From: Pelagibacterium lacus
GTDB lineage: Bacteria; Pseudomonadota; Alphaproteobacteria; Rhizobiales; Devosiaceae
Length of the DNA stretch: 64,000 nucleotides
Direction: 5' to 3'
NCBI RefSeq assembly: GCF_003345525.1
Contig: NZ_QQNH01000002.1
Coordinates: 124,001 to 188,000, forward strand
Of the stretch, positions 1 to 8,531 are shown piece by piece. Both the position numbers and the translations under genes were made by a program. Each line of letters opens with the position of its first letter. The first letter of the stretch is position 1. The notes below the pieces were generated by a model. It worked only from the letters and a program-made list of their open reading frames with translations. It ran no database searches and was not told the DNA's origin.

Positions 1-1680
1 GGCGGTGCGGTGCTGCCCATCTATGATGCGATCTTCCAGCAGGACAAGGTCAGGCACGTTCTCGTCCGGCACGAGCAGGGCGCGACGCATATGGCCGAGG
101 GCTATGCACGATCGACCGGCAAATGCGGCGTGGTGCTGGTGACCTCGGGGCCGGGGGCCACCAATGCGGTGACCGGGCTGACCGACGCGCTGCTCGATTC
201 CATTCCGCTGGTCTGCATCTCGGGACAGGTCGCGACCCCTCTGATCGGCTCGGATGCGTTCCAGGAGTGCGACACGGTCGGGATCACCCGCAACTGCACC
301 AAGCACAATTACCTGGTCAAATCGATCGAGGACCTGCCGCGCATCCTGCACGAGGCCTTCTATATCGCGACCTCGGGCCGACCGGGGCCGGTTGTTATCG
401 ATATTCCCAAGGACGTCCAGTTCGCGCTGGGCACCTATCACAAGCCGCAGGCCAGGCCGAGCCATCCCACCTACAAGCCGCAGATCGAGGGCGATCTGGA
501 GGCGATCAAGGTCGCGGTCGACCTGATGCTGCGGGCCGAGCGGCCGGTGTTCTATACCGGCGGCGGGGTGATCAATTCGGGAGCCGAGGCCAGCCGGACC
601 TTGCGCGAGTTGGCGGAACTGACCGGGTTTCCGGTCACCTCGACGCTGATGGGGCTGGGCGCCTATCCGGCCTCGGGCAGCCAGTGGCTGGGCATGCTGG
701 GCATGCACGGCACCTATGAAGCCAATATGGCCATGCATGATTGCGACCTGATGATCTGCCTCGGCGCACGGTTCGACGACCGGATCACCGGGCGCATCGA
801 CGCCTTCTCGCCCGACAGCCGCAAGATCCATGTGGATATCGATCCTTCCTCGATCAACAAGAACATCATGGTCGATATCCCCATCGTGGGCGACGTCAAC
901 CAGGTGATGGAGGAGATGATCCGCATCTGGCGGGCCAAGACCAACCAGCCGCGCACCGAGGCCATCGCGCCGTGGTGGAAGGAGATCGAGAAGTGGCGGC
1001 GCGTCAATTCGCTGGGCTTCACCAATTCCGACACCATCATCAAACCCCAGCACGCCATCCAGCGCCTCTATGAGGCGACCAAGGGCCGCGACGTCTACAT
1101 CACCACCGAAGTGGGCCAGCATCAGATGTGGGCGGCGCAGCATTTCCATTTCGATCAGCCCAATCGCTGGATGACCTCGGGCGGGCTGGGAACGATGGGC
1201 TATGGCCTGCCGGCGGCGATCGGCGTGCAGGTGGCGCATCCGGACGCGCTGGTCATCGACATCGCCGGCGAGGCCAGCGTGCAGATGACCATGCAGGAGA
1301 TGAGCACGGCGCTGCAGTATGAACTGCCGGTCAAGATCTTCATTCTGAACAACGAATATATGGGCATGGTGCGCCAGTGGCAGGAATTGCTGCATGGCGG
1401 GCGTTATTCGCATTCCTATTCGGACGCGCTGCCCGATTTCGTCAAGCTCGCCGAAGCCTATGGCGGGCACGGCATAAGGTGTTCCGATCCGGCCAAACTC
1501 GATTCAGCGATCGACGAGATGATCAATATCAGAAAGCCGGTGATCTTCGATTGCCGTGTGAGCAAGGAAGAGAACTGCTTCCCGATGATCCCCTCGGGCA
1601 AGCCGCATAACGAGATGATCCTGCCCGATACGGCCGATATCGGTTCGATCATCGACGAGCGCGGCAAGGTGCTGGTTTAG
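1..1680 (+). CDS. ilvB: Acetolactate synthase large subunit, 5'-truncated by window edge
   Basis: This is the catalytic subunit of acetohydroxyacid synthase. It is ThDP-, Mg- and FAD-dependent and condenses pyruvate with pyruvate or 2-ketobutyrate, the first common step of Val/Leu/Ile synthesis. The frame is open from base 1 (GGAVLPIYDA), which is the family's N-terminal GYPGGAVLPIYD region, so only a few dozen codons are missing and the GTG at 10 is not the start. The catalytic Glu lies in RHEQGATHMAEGYAR (visible codon 25). The C-terminal ThDP/Mg segment reads GEASVQMTMQEMST followed by FILNNEYMGMVRQWQ. It is followed after 59 bp by the regulatory subunit ilvN, the usual arrangement. Identity is secure. 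Confidence 0.97.
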   Translation, partial: GGAVLPIYDAIFQQDKVRHVLVRHEQGATHMAEGYARSTGKCGVVLVTSGPGATNAVTGLTDALLDSIPLVCISGQVATPLIGSDAFQECDTVGITRNCTKHNYLVKSIEDLPRILHEAFYIATSGRPGPVVIDIPKDVQFALGTYHKPQARPSHPTYKPQIEGDLEAIKVAVDLMLRAERPVFYTGGGVINSGAEASRTLRELAELTGFPVTSTLMGLGAYPASGSQWLGMLGMHGTYEANMAMHDCDLMICLGARFDDRITGRIDAFSPDSRKIHVDIDPSSINKNIMVDIPIVGDVNQVMEEMIRIWRAKTNQPRTEAIAPWWKEIEKWRRVNSLGFTNSDTIIKPQHAIQRLYEATKGRDVYITTEVGQHQMWAAQHFHFDQPNRWMTSGGLGTMGYGLPAAIGVQVAHPDALVIDIAGEASVQMTMQEMSTALQYELPVKIFILNNEYMGMVRQWQELLHGGRYSHSYSDALPDFVKLAEAYGGHGIRCSDPAKLDSAIDEMINIRKPVIFDCRVSKEENCFPMIPSGKPHNEMILPDTADIGSIIDERGKVLV

Positions 1681-1739
1681 GGATGTGCCGCGCTCGCCAG
1701 GGGTGACGCGGTTAAGGGATTGAAAAAGGGACAATAGTC

Positions 1740-2294
1740 ATGAACGCAAATTTGCTGCCGACCGGGTCGGTCTATTTCATGCCGTCGCAGACCGAGGCCG
1801 AGGAGCGGCGGACCCTGACGGTGCTGGTCGATAACGAGCCCGGCGTGCTGGCCCGGGTTGTGGGGCTGTTTTCGGCGCGCGGGTTCAATATCGACTCGCT
1901 CACCGTCAGCGAGACCGAGCACGACAAGCACCGCTCGCGCATCACGGTGGTGACGGTGGCAACGCCGAAGGTTCTGTCGCAGATCAAGCTGCAACTCGAG
2001 CGGCTGGTGCCGGTGCACAAGGTCCATGACCTCACCCAGGAAGGCAGCGCCATCGAGCGCGAGCTGGCGCTGGTCAAGGTCGCCGGGTCGGGGGATAGCC
2101 GCGTCGAGGCGCTGCGGCTGGCCGATGCCTTCCGGGCGCAGGTGATCGACGCGACCACCGAGAGCTTCGTATTCGAGATCACCGGAAAATCCTCCAAGGT
2201 CGAGCAGTTCGTGGCGCTGATGGTGCCGCTGGGGCTGGTCGAGGTGGTGCGCACCGGGCTGGCCGCGATCACCCGCGGACCCGAGGGTATGTAG
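1740..2294 (+). CDS. ilvN: Acetolactate synthase small (regulatory) subunit
   Basis: The product is the 184-aa regulatory partner of IlvB, which activates the enzyme and confers valine feedback inhibition. An N-terminal ACT domain is plain at about residues 20-90 (RRTLTVLVDNEPGVLARVVG, then FNIDSLTVSETE). The C-terminal small-subunit domain contains DAFRAQVIDATTESFVFEITG. The length fits the alphaproteobacterial family. The ATG is preceded by an AAGGGACA ribosome-binding site, and the gene almost certainly forms an operon with ilvB. A strong hairpin lies 45 bp after the stop. Confidence 0.97.
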   Translation: MNANLLPTGSVYFMPSQTEAEERRTLTVLVDNEPGVLARVVGLFSARGFNIDSLTVSETEHDKHRSRITVVTVATPKVLSQIKLQLERLVPVHKVHDLTQEGSAIERELALVKVAGSGDSRVEALRLADAFRAQVIDATTESFVFEITGKSSKVEQFVALMVPLGLVEVVRTGLAAITRGPEGM

Positions 2295-2338
2295 AGCGAC
2301 CAAAGTTCGGGTTTGCCACGAACCCGTTTCACGCTAGA

Positions 2339-2373
2339 TGAAGGGCCGTGCGTTTCATGCGCATGGCCCTTCA
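2339..2373 (+). terminator. 14-bp hairpin between ilvN and pdxJ
   Basis: TGAAGGGCCGTGCG (2339-2352) pairs with CGCATGGCCCTTCA (2360-2373) across a 7-nt loop, with one G-T pair. There is no T-run, only CACCGTTTCG, so it is either a weak terminator of ilvBN or an attenuator ahead of pdxJ. It ends 21 bp before the pdxJ start. Confidence 0.5.
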
Positions 2374-2394
2374 CCGTTTCGATCAAGCGTTTTC

Positions 2395-3138
2395 ATGACC
2401 AAGCTCTCCGTCAATCTCAATGCCGTCGCGCAATTGCGCAATCGCCGCAACCTGCCCTGGCCGAGCGTCGTGGAGATCGCGCGGATCGTGCTCGATGCGG
2501 GCGCAGTGGGGATCACCGTGCATCCGCGCCCCGACGAGCGCCATATCCGGCGCTCCGACGTGTTCGATCTGGTCAACTTCCTGCGGGCCGAATATCCGGC
2601 GGCCGAGTTCAACATGGAGGGGTATCCGAGCGGCGCCTTCCTCGACCTCGTGGCGGCGGCCAATCCGCATCAGGTGACCCTGGTCCCCGACGCGCCCGAG
2701 CAGGCGACATCGGACCATGGCTGGGACTTCCTCGCTGAGCACGATCTCCTGGCGCGGAGCATTGCCGATCTCAAGGCGCCGGGGCGGCGGATTTCGCTGT
2801 TCTGCGATCCCGATGCCAGCCCCGCGGCGATCGCGGCGGCAAGGGAGGTGGGAGCTGATCGGGTCGAGCTTTACACCGGGCCCTATGGCGCGTGCTACGC
2901 CAACAGCACTGCGGCCGTCGAGGCGCTGTCCGATCTTGCCGCGACGGCGCGCGCGGCACGGGCCGCCAGCCTGGGGGTCAATGCGGGCCATGACCTGACG
3001 CTGAGCAATCTGCCTGCCTTCATGGACAGCGTGCCGGACGTGGACGAAGTCTCGATCGGCCACGGCATCACCGCCGATGCGCTGGTGTTCGGGTTTGCCG
3101 AGGCCGTGCGGAAATATCTCGGCGTGTTGCAGCAATAG
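2395..3138 (+). CDS. pdxJ: Pyridoxine 5'-phosphate synthase
   Basis: PdxJ condenses 1-deoxyxylulose 5-phosphate with 3-amino-2-oxopropyl phosphate to form pyridoxine 5'-phosphate, the last ring-closing step of the DXP-dependent vitamin B6 pathway. It is a cytosolic TIM barrel. The 247-aa product shows the family motifs in order: LSVNLNAVAQLRNRR, HPRPDERHIRRSDV, EFNMEGYP, PDAPEQATSDHGWD, ELYTGPYG, VNAGHDLTLSN and SIGHGITADALVFG. The ATG at 2395 (MTKLSVNLN) was chosen because family members begin there. An upstream in-frame ATG at 2338 would place 19 unrelated residues inside the hairpin region. Confidence 0.96.
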   Translation: MTKLSVNLNAVAQLRNRRNLPWPSVVEIARIVLDAGAVGITVHPRPDERHIRRSDVFDLVNFLRAEYPAAEFNMEGYPSGAFLDLVAAANPHQVTLVPDAPEQATSDHGWDFLAEHDLLARSIADLKAPGRRISLFCDPDASPAAIAAAREVGADRVELYTGPYGACYANSTAAVEALSDLAATARAARAASLGVNAGHDLTLSNLPAFMDSVPDVDEVSIGHGITADALVFGFAEAVRKYLGVLQQ

Positions 3139-3229
3139 GCCCCAGGCGTCGTTTCCCCACCACAAGAAGACTGTTCGCTTCCGTTGAACATTGACGGTGA
3201 AGCGTCGAGTTCGTTCGCGCAATATCGGT

Positions 3230-3245
3230 AAAATACGAGTATTTT
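3230..3245. promoter_or_regulatory. Palindromic operator-like site
   Basis: The sequence AAAATAC-GA-GTATTTT is a perfect 7-bp inverted repeat in an otherwise featureless 264-bp gap (3139-3402) upstream of the FMN reductase gene. It lies about 160 bp before that gene's start. It may be a regulator-binding site; no regulator gene is adjacent. Confidence 0.4.
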
Positions 3246-3402
3246 CAATAGGTTGATTGGGAGGCCTTCGGGCTTGTCTTCCCGCGTGCGAAGCGCGGGC
3301 CGGCAACTGCTAACACCCATGTGCCTACTTGAGGTCGAGGGGCAAAGCCACATATGGAAGCGGTACTTACCTTTCGTAACCAATCCCAAAGGGAATGCTC
3401 AA

Positions 3403-4008
3403 ATGTCCAAGCCCAAGATCGGCATCATCATCTCCTCCACCCGCGCGGCGCGCTTTGCCGACAAGCCGGCCCAGTGGATTCTGGAAAAGGCGCAGCAGCG
3501 CGGCGACGCGGATTACGAGCTGGTCGACCTGCGCGATTTCGACCTGCCGTTCTTCGACGAAGTGGCCTCCAATGCCTGGGTGCCCTCGCAGGACCCCAAG
3601 GCGGTCGCCTGGCAGAAGAAGATCGCCGAATTCGACGGCTATATTTTCATCGTTGCCGAGTATAACCGTTCGATCACCGGCGCGCTCAAGAACGCGCTCG
3701 ACCAGGCCTATGTGGAGTGGACCAAGAAGCCGGCCGCCTATGTGGGCTATGGCTCGGTGGGCGCCGCTCGTGCCATCGAACAGCTCCGCCTGATCAACGT
3801 AGAGTTGCAGATGGTTCCCGTGCGCCAGGGCGTCCATATCAGCGGTTCGGAATTCTTCACCGTCTGGGGCGGTGGCAAGAACGAGCCCATGTCGGCCATC
3901 GAAGGCCCGGTCGGACCCAGCGTCAACGACATGTTCGACAATCTCGTCTGGTGGACCAACGCCACCAAGACGGCGCGCGAGGACGACGTTCGGCAGGCTG
4001 CCGAATAA
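3403..4008 (+). CDS. NAD(P)H-dependent FMN reductase family protein
   Basis: The product is a 201-aa flavodoxin-fold oxidoreductase of the NADPH-dependent FMN reductase family, which reduces FMN, quinones, azo compounds or chromate depending on the member. The phosphate-binding loop is near the N-terminus ([18 protein letters not shown]), and the flavin-contacting segment [18 protein letters not shown] follows at about residue 84. The ATG at 3403 is preceded by AAAGGGAA. Frames extending further upstream lack family similarity. It is transcribed alone and ends in a strong terminator. The physiological substrate cannot be read from sequence. Confidence 0.88.
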   Translation: MSKPKIGIIISSTRAARFADKPAQWILEKAQQRGDADYELVDLRDFDLPFFDEVASNAWVPSQDPKAVAWQKKIAEFDGYIFIVAEYNRSITGALKNALDQAYVEWTKKPAAYVGYGSVGAARAIEQLRLINVELQMVPVRQGVHISGSEFFTVWGGGKNEPMSAIEGPVGPSVNDMFDNLVWWTNATKTAREDDVRQAAE

Positions 4009-4034
4009 GCCCGGCCAGCTTTTCAGTCTCGAAC

Positions 4035-4064
4035 AGGGCCGTCCTTCGGGGCGGCCCTTTTTTT
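4035..4064 (+). terminator. Rho-independent terminator after FMN reductase
   Basis: AGGGCCGTCC (4035-4044) pairs with GGGCGGCCCT (4049-4058) around a stable TTCG tetraloop. A run of seven T follows directly. Confidence 0.9.
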
Positions 4065-4141
4065 GCCGCGAGAGGCATCCAAGGGGTAGCCACCGCGCAG
4101 ATCGCGCCTATATAGGCTGCTCCGGCCGGAGGGCGAATCCC

Positions 4142-5089
4142 ATGAACATACAGACATCGACCACCGCTCCCGCGGTCTCCATAACGAGTCTGGACAAGAC
4201 CTATGACACGGGTTTCCAGGCGCTCCGAGGCGTCGATCTCACGATCCGGCGCGGGGAAATCTTCGCGCTGCTCGGCCCGAACGGAGCGGGCAAGACCACG
4301 CTGATCGGGACGATCTGCGGACTGGTGCGGCCGACAGGCGGCCAGATTCTGGTCGGCGGCTATGATGTGCTCACCGAATTCCGCAAGACGCGCGCGATGA
4401 TCGGCCTGGTGCCGCAGGAACTCACCACCGACCGATTCGAGACCGTGTGGGCGACGGTATCGTTCACCCGCGGCCTGTTCGGCAAGCCGCGCAACGACAA
4501 GGTCATCGAAAAGATCCTGCGCGACCTCTCGCTCTGGGACAAGCGCAACGAGAAGCTGATCGCGCTTTCCGGGGGCATGAAGCGGCGCGTCCTGATCGCC
4601 AAGGCACTGAGCCATGAGCCCTCCATCCTGTTCCTCGACGAGCCCACGGCGGGGGTGGACGTGGAATTGCGGCGCGACATGTGGAACGTGGTGCGCGAAC
4701 TGCGCGAAGGGGGCGTCACCATCATCCTCACCACCCATTATATCGAGGAAGCCGAGGAGATGGCCGACCGGATCGGGGTGATCTCCAATGGCCAGATCAT
4801 CCTCGTCGAGGAAAAGGCGGAGCTGATGCGCAAGCTGGGCCGGAAATACCTGGCCATCCAGTTGCAGGAGCCGATCGCCGAACTGCCGGGCGACCTCGCG
4901 GCCATGGGGCTGACCCTCGCGGAAACGGGCGACGAATTGCGCTACAGCTATGACAGCCAGTCGGACCGCACGGGGATCGCCAATCTCATGGCGGCGCTGA
5001 ACGCGCGCGGCGTGCGCATCAAGGACCTCTCGACGCACCAATCCTCGCTCGAGGACATCTTTATCGGCCTGCTGAGGGACCGGACATGA
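4142..5089 (+). CDS. ABC-2 type transporter ATP-binding protein (YadG-like)
   Basis: This is the ATPase of a two-gene exporter. The 315-aa product has Walker A GPNGAGKT, the Q-loop in [15 protein letters not shown], signature LSGGMKRR, Walker [13 protein letters not shown] and H-loop [14 protein letters not shown]. The C-terminal ~90 residues are the accessory domain usual for DrrA/YadG-type subunits. The ATG at 4142 is favoured because the ABC domain begins about 14 residues later. Its stop overlaps the permease start by four bases (ATGA), so the two are translationally coupled. The exported substrate is unknown. Confidence 0.93.
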   Translation: MNIQTSTTAPAVSITSLDKTYDTGFQALRGVDLTIRRGEIFALLGPNGAGKTTLIGTICGLVRPTGGQILVGGYDVLTEFRKTRAMIGLVPQELTTDRFETVWATVSFTRGLFGKPRNDKVIEKILRDLSLWDKRNEKLIALSGGMKRRVLIAKALSHEPSILFLDEPTAGVDVELRRDMWNVVRELREGGVTIILTTHYIEEAEEMADRIGVISNGQIILVEEKAELMRKLGRKYLAIQLQEPIAELPGDLAAMGLTLAETGDELRYSYDSQSDRTGIANLMAALNARGVRIKDLSTHQSSLEDIFIGLLRDRT

Positions 5090-5847
5090 ATTTTTATGCG
5101 ATCAAGGCCATCTATACCTTTGAAATGGCGCGCTGGTGGCGGACCGTCACCCAATCGATCATCTCGCCGGTGGTGTCGACCTCGCTCTATTTCGTCGTGT
5201 TCGGGGCGGCCATCGGCTCGCGGATCGAATCGGTGGAAGGGGTGAGCTATGCCGCCTTCATCGTGCCGGGGCTGATCATGCTGTCGCTGTTGCAGCAATC
5301 GCTCTCCAATGCCTCCTTCGCCATCTATTTCCCCAAATTTGCCGGGACGGTCTATGAAATCCTCTCGGCGCCCATCTCGCATGTGGAGACGGTGATCTCC
5401 TTTGTGGGGGCGGCGGCGACCAAATCGATCATCCTGGCGCTGATCATCCTCGTGACGGCCAATCTCTTCGTCGAAATTCATATCCAGCATCCGGTGTGGA
5501 TGGTGGTCTTTCTGGTGCTGACGGCGGTGACCTTCTCGCTGATCGGCTTCATCATCGGCATCTGGGCCGACGGGTTCGAGAAGCTGCAGCTCATTCCCCT
5601 GCTGATCGTGACGCCGCTGGCCTTTCTGGGCGGCACGTTCTACTCGATCTCCATGCTGCCCGAGACCTGGCAGACGGTGGCGCTTTTCAATCCTGTGGTC
5701 TATCTCGTCTCGGGATTCCGCTGGAGCTTTTACGGCGTGGCCGATGTGGATATCGCCATCAGCCTCGGGATGACGCTGGTGTTCATGGCGGTGGCGCTGG
5801 CCATCATCACCTGGATTTTCAAGACCGGCTACAAGCTGCGCAGCTAG
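5086..5847 (+). CDS. ABC-2 type transporter permease (YadH-like)
   Basis: This is the membrane partner of the preceding ATPase. The 253-aa protein has about six hydrophobic segments. It carries the ABC-2 family signature near the middle and C-terminus ([20 protein letters not shown], then [13 protein letters not shown]). The size and gene pairing match bacterial DrrB/YadH-type exporters for drugs, polysaccharides or lipids. Its 3' end faces the convergent glycosyltransferase gene 11 bp away, with no clear terminator between them. Confidence 0.92.
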   Translation: MNFYAIKAIYTFEMARWWRTVTQSIISPVVSTSLYFVVFGAAIGSRIESVEGVSYAAFIVPGLIMLSLLQQSLSNASFAIYFPKFAGTVYEILSAPISHVETVISFVGAAATKSIILALIILVTANLFVEIHIQHPVWMVVFLVLTAVTFSLIGFIIGIWADGFEKLQLIPLLIVTPLAFLGGTFYSISMLPETWQTVALFNPVVYLVSGFRWSFYGVADVDIAISLGMTLVFMAVALAIITWIFKTGYKLRS

Positions 5848-5858
5848 AATAAACGGAA

Positions 5859-7172
5859 CTAAAGCGGCCGCCAGTCCTGGGCGAGGAGGGCGGGCTTGCG
5901 AACGCCCTTGGGGGTGTAATTGGCCATGACCCGCTCGATGACGGCGATCGCCTTGCCGGTGCCGTCCTCGGCGCGCAGCATTTCGCCGATCTTTTCCGCA
6001 TTGCGGGCGTAGTCGGCGTTGGTGTCGAGCTGGGAAAGGGCATCGGCCAGCAGTTCGGGGGTCAGCTTGCGGCGGCGGACCGGCTTGGGCCCGCAGCCCA
6101 GATCGTGCACCCGGCGGCCCCAATAGGGCTGGTCGACCATTTGCGGGACGATGAAGGTGGGCTTGCCCAGATGCAGCCCGGCCGCCGTGGTGCCGGCGCC
6201 GCCGTGATGGACCACGGCCTTCACATGCTTGAACAATTGGTCGTGGGGCGCGCGGTCGATGACATAGACCCGATCGGCGGGCAGTTCGTCGGGCTTGATG
6301 CCGCCCCAGCCGCGGCCGACCACCACGCGCCCCGGCCAGATGCCGATGGCTTCGCGCAAGATGTCGGTGTTGCGGTCGGCTCCGAAGGGCATGGAGCCGA
6401 AGCCGACATAGATGGGCTGGGGGCCGGCCCCGAGGAAGTCCATGAACTCGGCGCTGGGCTGCCAGCCCGAATTGTCGGGCAGCATCCAGTAGCCGGTGAC
6501 GATGGACGTCTTGGGCCAGTCGCGCGGGCGGGGGGAGAGGATTTCCGAATAGGCGTTGAGCGTCCACAGCGGGGTGCCGTCGGTATCCTTGAAAAAGCCG
6601 CCATTGCGGCGCGGACCGAGCCCCATCAGCTCCCGGCGCAGCTTGTTGCGCGGCAGGTTGTAATAGATTTGCTGCACGGTCATCGTCGAATAGGTGAGGC
6701 GGTTGATCGTCTTGCCGAAGGTGGGGCCGTAATAGATGCAGAGCGGGAATTCGCTGGTCGAATTGAGCGGCTGCAGGGCGGCGACGATGGCCGGGATATC
6801 GAGCGCTTCGGCGATGTCGATGGAAAAGCTGGTGTTCATGTTGAGGATGATGCAGTCGGCACCCTGCGCCATGTCCCAGGCGGCCCGCGCCGCCTGATTG
6901 ACGATGCGCTGGCCCTGCTTGAGCAGGGTAGGGGCGTTGACCAGCAGGCTCTGGCTCATGGCCCGCTCGAACTGGGACTGCTTGACGAAATCCTGGATGG
7001 AATCGCCCAGGTCCCAGAATTCGATGCCATAGCCGGTGACCATGGATTCGAAATCGCGGGTCGTGCCCAGGATGACCGAATAGCCCTGATCCTGCATGGC
7101 GCGGGCAAGCGCGACATAGGGCTGAACGTCACCTTGCGTGCCGATCGTGGCCATCGCAATGCGCTTGGTCAT
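5859..7172 (-). CDS. UDP-glycosyltransferase, sterol/glycolipid glucosyltransferase type
   Basis: The product is a 437-aa GT-B fold glycosyltransferase of the GT28/GT1 type. The N-terminal acceptor domain starts with AMATIGTQGDVQPYVALARA, typical of sterol 3-beta-glucosyltransferases and MGT enzymes. The C-terminal nucleotide-sugar domain has VYVIDRAPHDQLF, VHHGGAGTTAAGLHLGKP and PQMVDQPYWGRRV, the PSPG-like donor-binding motif. The ATG at 7172 has GAGGTG six bases upstream, and the 18 codons before it look non-coding. It probably glycosylates a membrane lipid or secondary metabolite; the acceptor is unknown. It is divergent from argC. Confidence 0.88.
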   Translation of the reverse strand: MTKRIAMATIGTQGDVQPYVALARAMQDQGYSVILGTTRDFESMVTGYGIEFWDLGDSIQDFVKQSQFERAMSQSLLVNAPTLLKQGQRIVNQAARAAWDMAQGADCIILNMNTSFSIDIAEALDIPAIVAALQPLNSTSEFPLCIYYGPTFGKTINRLTYSTMTVQQIYYNLPRNKLRRELMGLGPRRNGGFFKDTDGTPLWTLNAYSEILSPRPRDWPKTSIVTGYWMLPDNSGWQPSAEFMDFLGAGPQPIYVGFGSMPFGADRNTDILREAIGIWPGRVVVGRGWGGIKPDELPADRVYVIDRAPHDQLFKHVKAVVHHGGAGTTAAGLHLGKPTFIVPQMVDQPYWGRRVHDLGCGPKPVRRRKLTPELLADALSQLDTNADYARNAEKIGEMLRAEDGTGKAIAVIERVMANYTPKGVRKPALLAQDWRPL

Positions 7173-7312
7173 CTTCACCTCAACTGGCTGCCGCAACCCG
7201 GAGCGAAAGGAACGGCCGGGAGGCAAGAGGGGTCATTTACTTTGCACATACAGAGCAGTAAGAGGACCCCATAGCGCGTCATTTACACAATCGGATAACG
7301 AGAGCAAGTCAC
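7173..7312. promoter_or_regulatory. Divergent promoter region with 9-bp direct repeats
   Basis: This 140-bp gap separates the leftward glycosyltransferase gene from argC. It contains GTCATTTAC twice in the same orientation (7232-7240 and 7278-7286), 46 bp apart. They may be binding half-sites for a regulator of one of the two genes. No clear -10/-35 pair was assigned. Confidence 0.3.
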
Positions 7313-8365
7313 ATGCAGCCGCCCAAGACAGCCGCACTTCTGGGTGCTTCCGGATATACCGGGGCTGACCTGCTGCGCCTGGGCGTCCGTCATCCGGGGC
7401 TCAAATTCGTGGCGCTCACCGCCAATACCCATGCGGGAAAGCCCATGGCCTCGGTCTATCCCCATCTGGGCTGGGCCGGGCTGCCCGATCTGGTCGCCAA
7501 TGAGGATGTGGATTTTTCCGGCATCGACGTGGTGTTTTGCGGCCTGCCGCACGGGGCGAGCCAGAAGCTGGTGGCTGAGATCATCGGGCAAAACCCTTCC
7601 ATTCGTGTGATCGATATGGGGGCCGACTTCCGCTTCCGCAATGCCGCCGATTACGGTCCGGTCTATGGCGCCGATCACATCGCCCCGGAGTTGCAGGACG
7701 TGGCGGCCTATGGGCTGACCGAACACAATCGCGATGCGATCCGCGAGGCGCGCATCATCGCCTGTCCGGGATGCTATCCCACGGCGACGCTGCTGGCGCT
7801 GCTGCCGCTGGTCGCGTCCGGCGCGATTTCGACCGAGGACCTGATCATCGACGCCAAATCCGGCGTCTCCGGTGCCGGGCGGGCGCCCAAGCAGAACACG
7901 CTGATGGCCGAGGCCGGCGAGAGCGTCACGGCCTATGGGGTGGGCGTGCATCGGCATGCGCCGGAAATCGAGCAGGAACTGGCCCTTGCGGCGGGACAGC
8001 CGGTAGCGGTCAATTTCACGCCCCACCTCATTCCCATTGCACGCGGCGAATTGATCACCGCGCATGTGAAGCTGGGCACGGCCGCCAATGCCGACGCGGT
8101 GCGCGCCGTGCTGCGCGACGCCTATGAGGACGAGCCCTTCGTCAAGATCGCCGAGACGGGCGCCATCCCCTCGACTGGGCATGTGCGCGGGTCGAACTAT
8201 TGTCTCATCAACGTGTTCGACGACCGCATTTCCGGCCGGGTCATCGTGATCGCGGCCATCGATAATCTGGTCAAGGGCAGCGCGGGGCAGGCGCTGCAAA
8301 ACTTCAACGTGGCCTTCGGCTTTCCCGAGGCGACCGCTATCGAGGCTCTGCCGCTGTTCCCGTGA
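7313..8365 (+). CDS. argC: N-acetyl-gamma-glutamyl-phosphate reductase
   Basis: ArgC performs the NADPH-dependent reduction of N-acetylglutamyl 5-phosphate to the semialdehyde, step three of arginine synthesis. The 350-aa length fits the type 1 family. The NADP-binding motif LLGASGYTGADLLRL is at the N-terminus. The catalytic cysteine is C154 in ACPGCYPTA. Further signatures are DAKSGVSGAGRAP, HRHAPEIEQEL and TPHLIPIARGE. The gene stands alone here; other arg genes are not in the window. Confidence 0.97.
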   Translation: MQPPKTAALLGASGYTGADLLRLGVRHPGLKFVALTANTHAGKPMASVYPHLGWAGLPDLVANEDVDFSGIDVVFCGLPHGASQKLVAEIIGQNPSIRVIDMGADFRFRNAADYGPVYGADHIAPELQDVAAYGLTEHNRDAIREARIIACPGCYPTATLLALLPLVASGAISTEDLIIDAKSGVSGAGRAPKQNTLMAEAGESVTAYGVGVHRHAPEIEQELALAAGQPVAVNFTPHLIPIARGELITAHVKLGTAANADAVRAVLRDAYEDEPFVKIAETGAIPSTGHVRGSNYCLINVFDDRISGRVIVIAAIDNLVKGSAGQALQNFNVAFGFPEATAIEALPLFP

Positions 8366-8456
8366 TCAGCGACAGGGCCGGTAAAAACCACGGCGAGCGG
8401 CCGGTCTTTTCAGCGATGCGGACGCCCCGTTCATAGTTTCGACACCATGATACTCC

Positions 8457-8518
8457 GATAATCTTATCATCCCGCGCGGGCTTTGCGCCGCGGGCCAGTG
8501 GGATAGGATCGCTATCCC
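8457..8518 (+). promoter_or_regulatory. Structured leader of the aminotransferase gene
   Basis: Three inverted repeats follow each other: GATAA-TC-TTATC (8457-8468), CCCGCG...CGCGGG (8471-8494) and GGGATAG-N5-CTATCCC (8500-8518). The last ends 13 bp before the ATG, just ahead of the GAGGAC ribosome-binding site. It could fold in mRNA and control translation, or act as an operator. Confidence 0.4.
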
Positions 8519-8531
8519 GGACGAGGACAAA

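Noticed and set aside
1264-1278. GEAS instead of GDGS/GDAS at the ThDP/Mg site of acetolactate synthase
   Set aside because: An Asp-to-Glu change at a metal ligand looked odd, but I recall the same IAGEAS form in other alphaproteobacterial enzymes, so it is probably lineage-typical.
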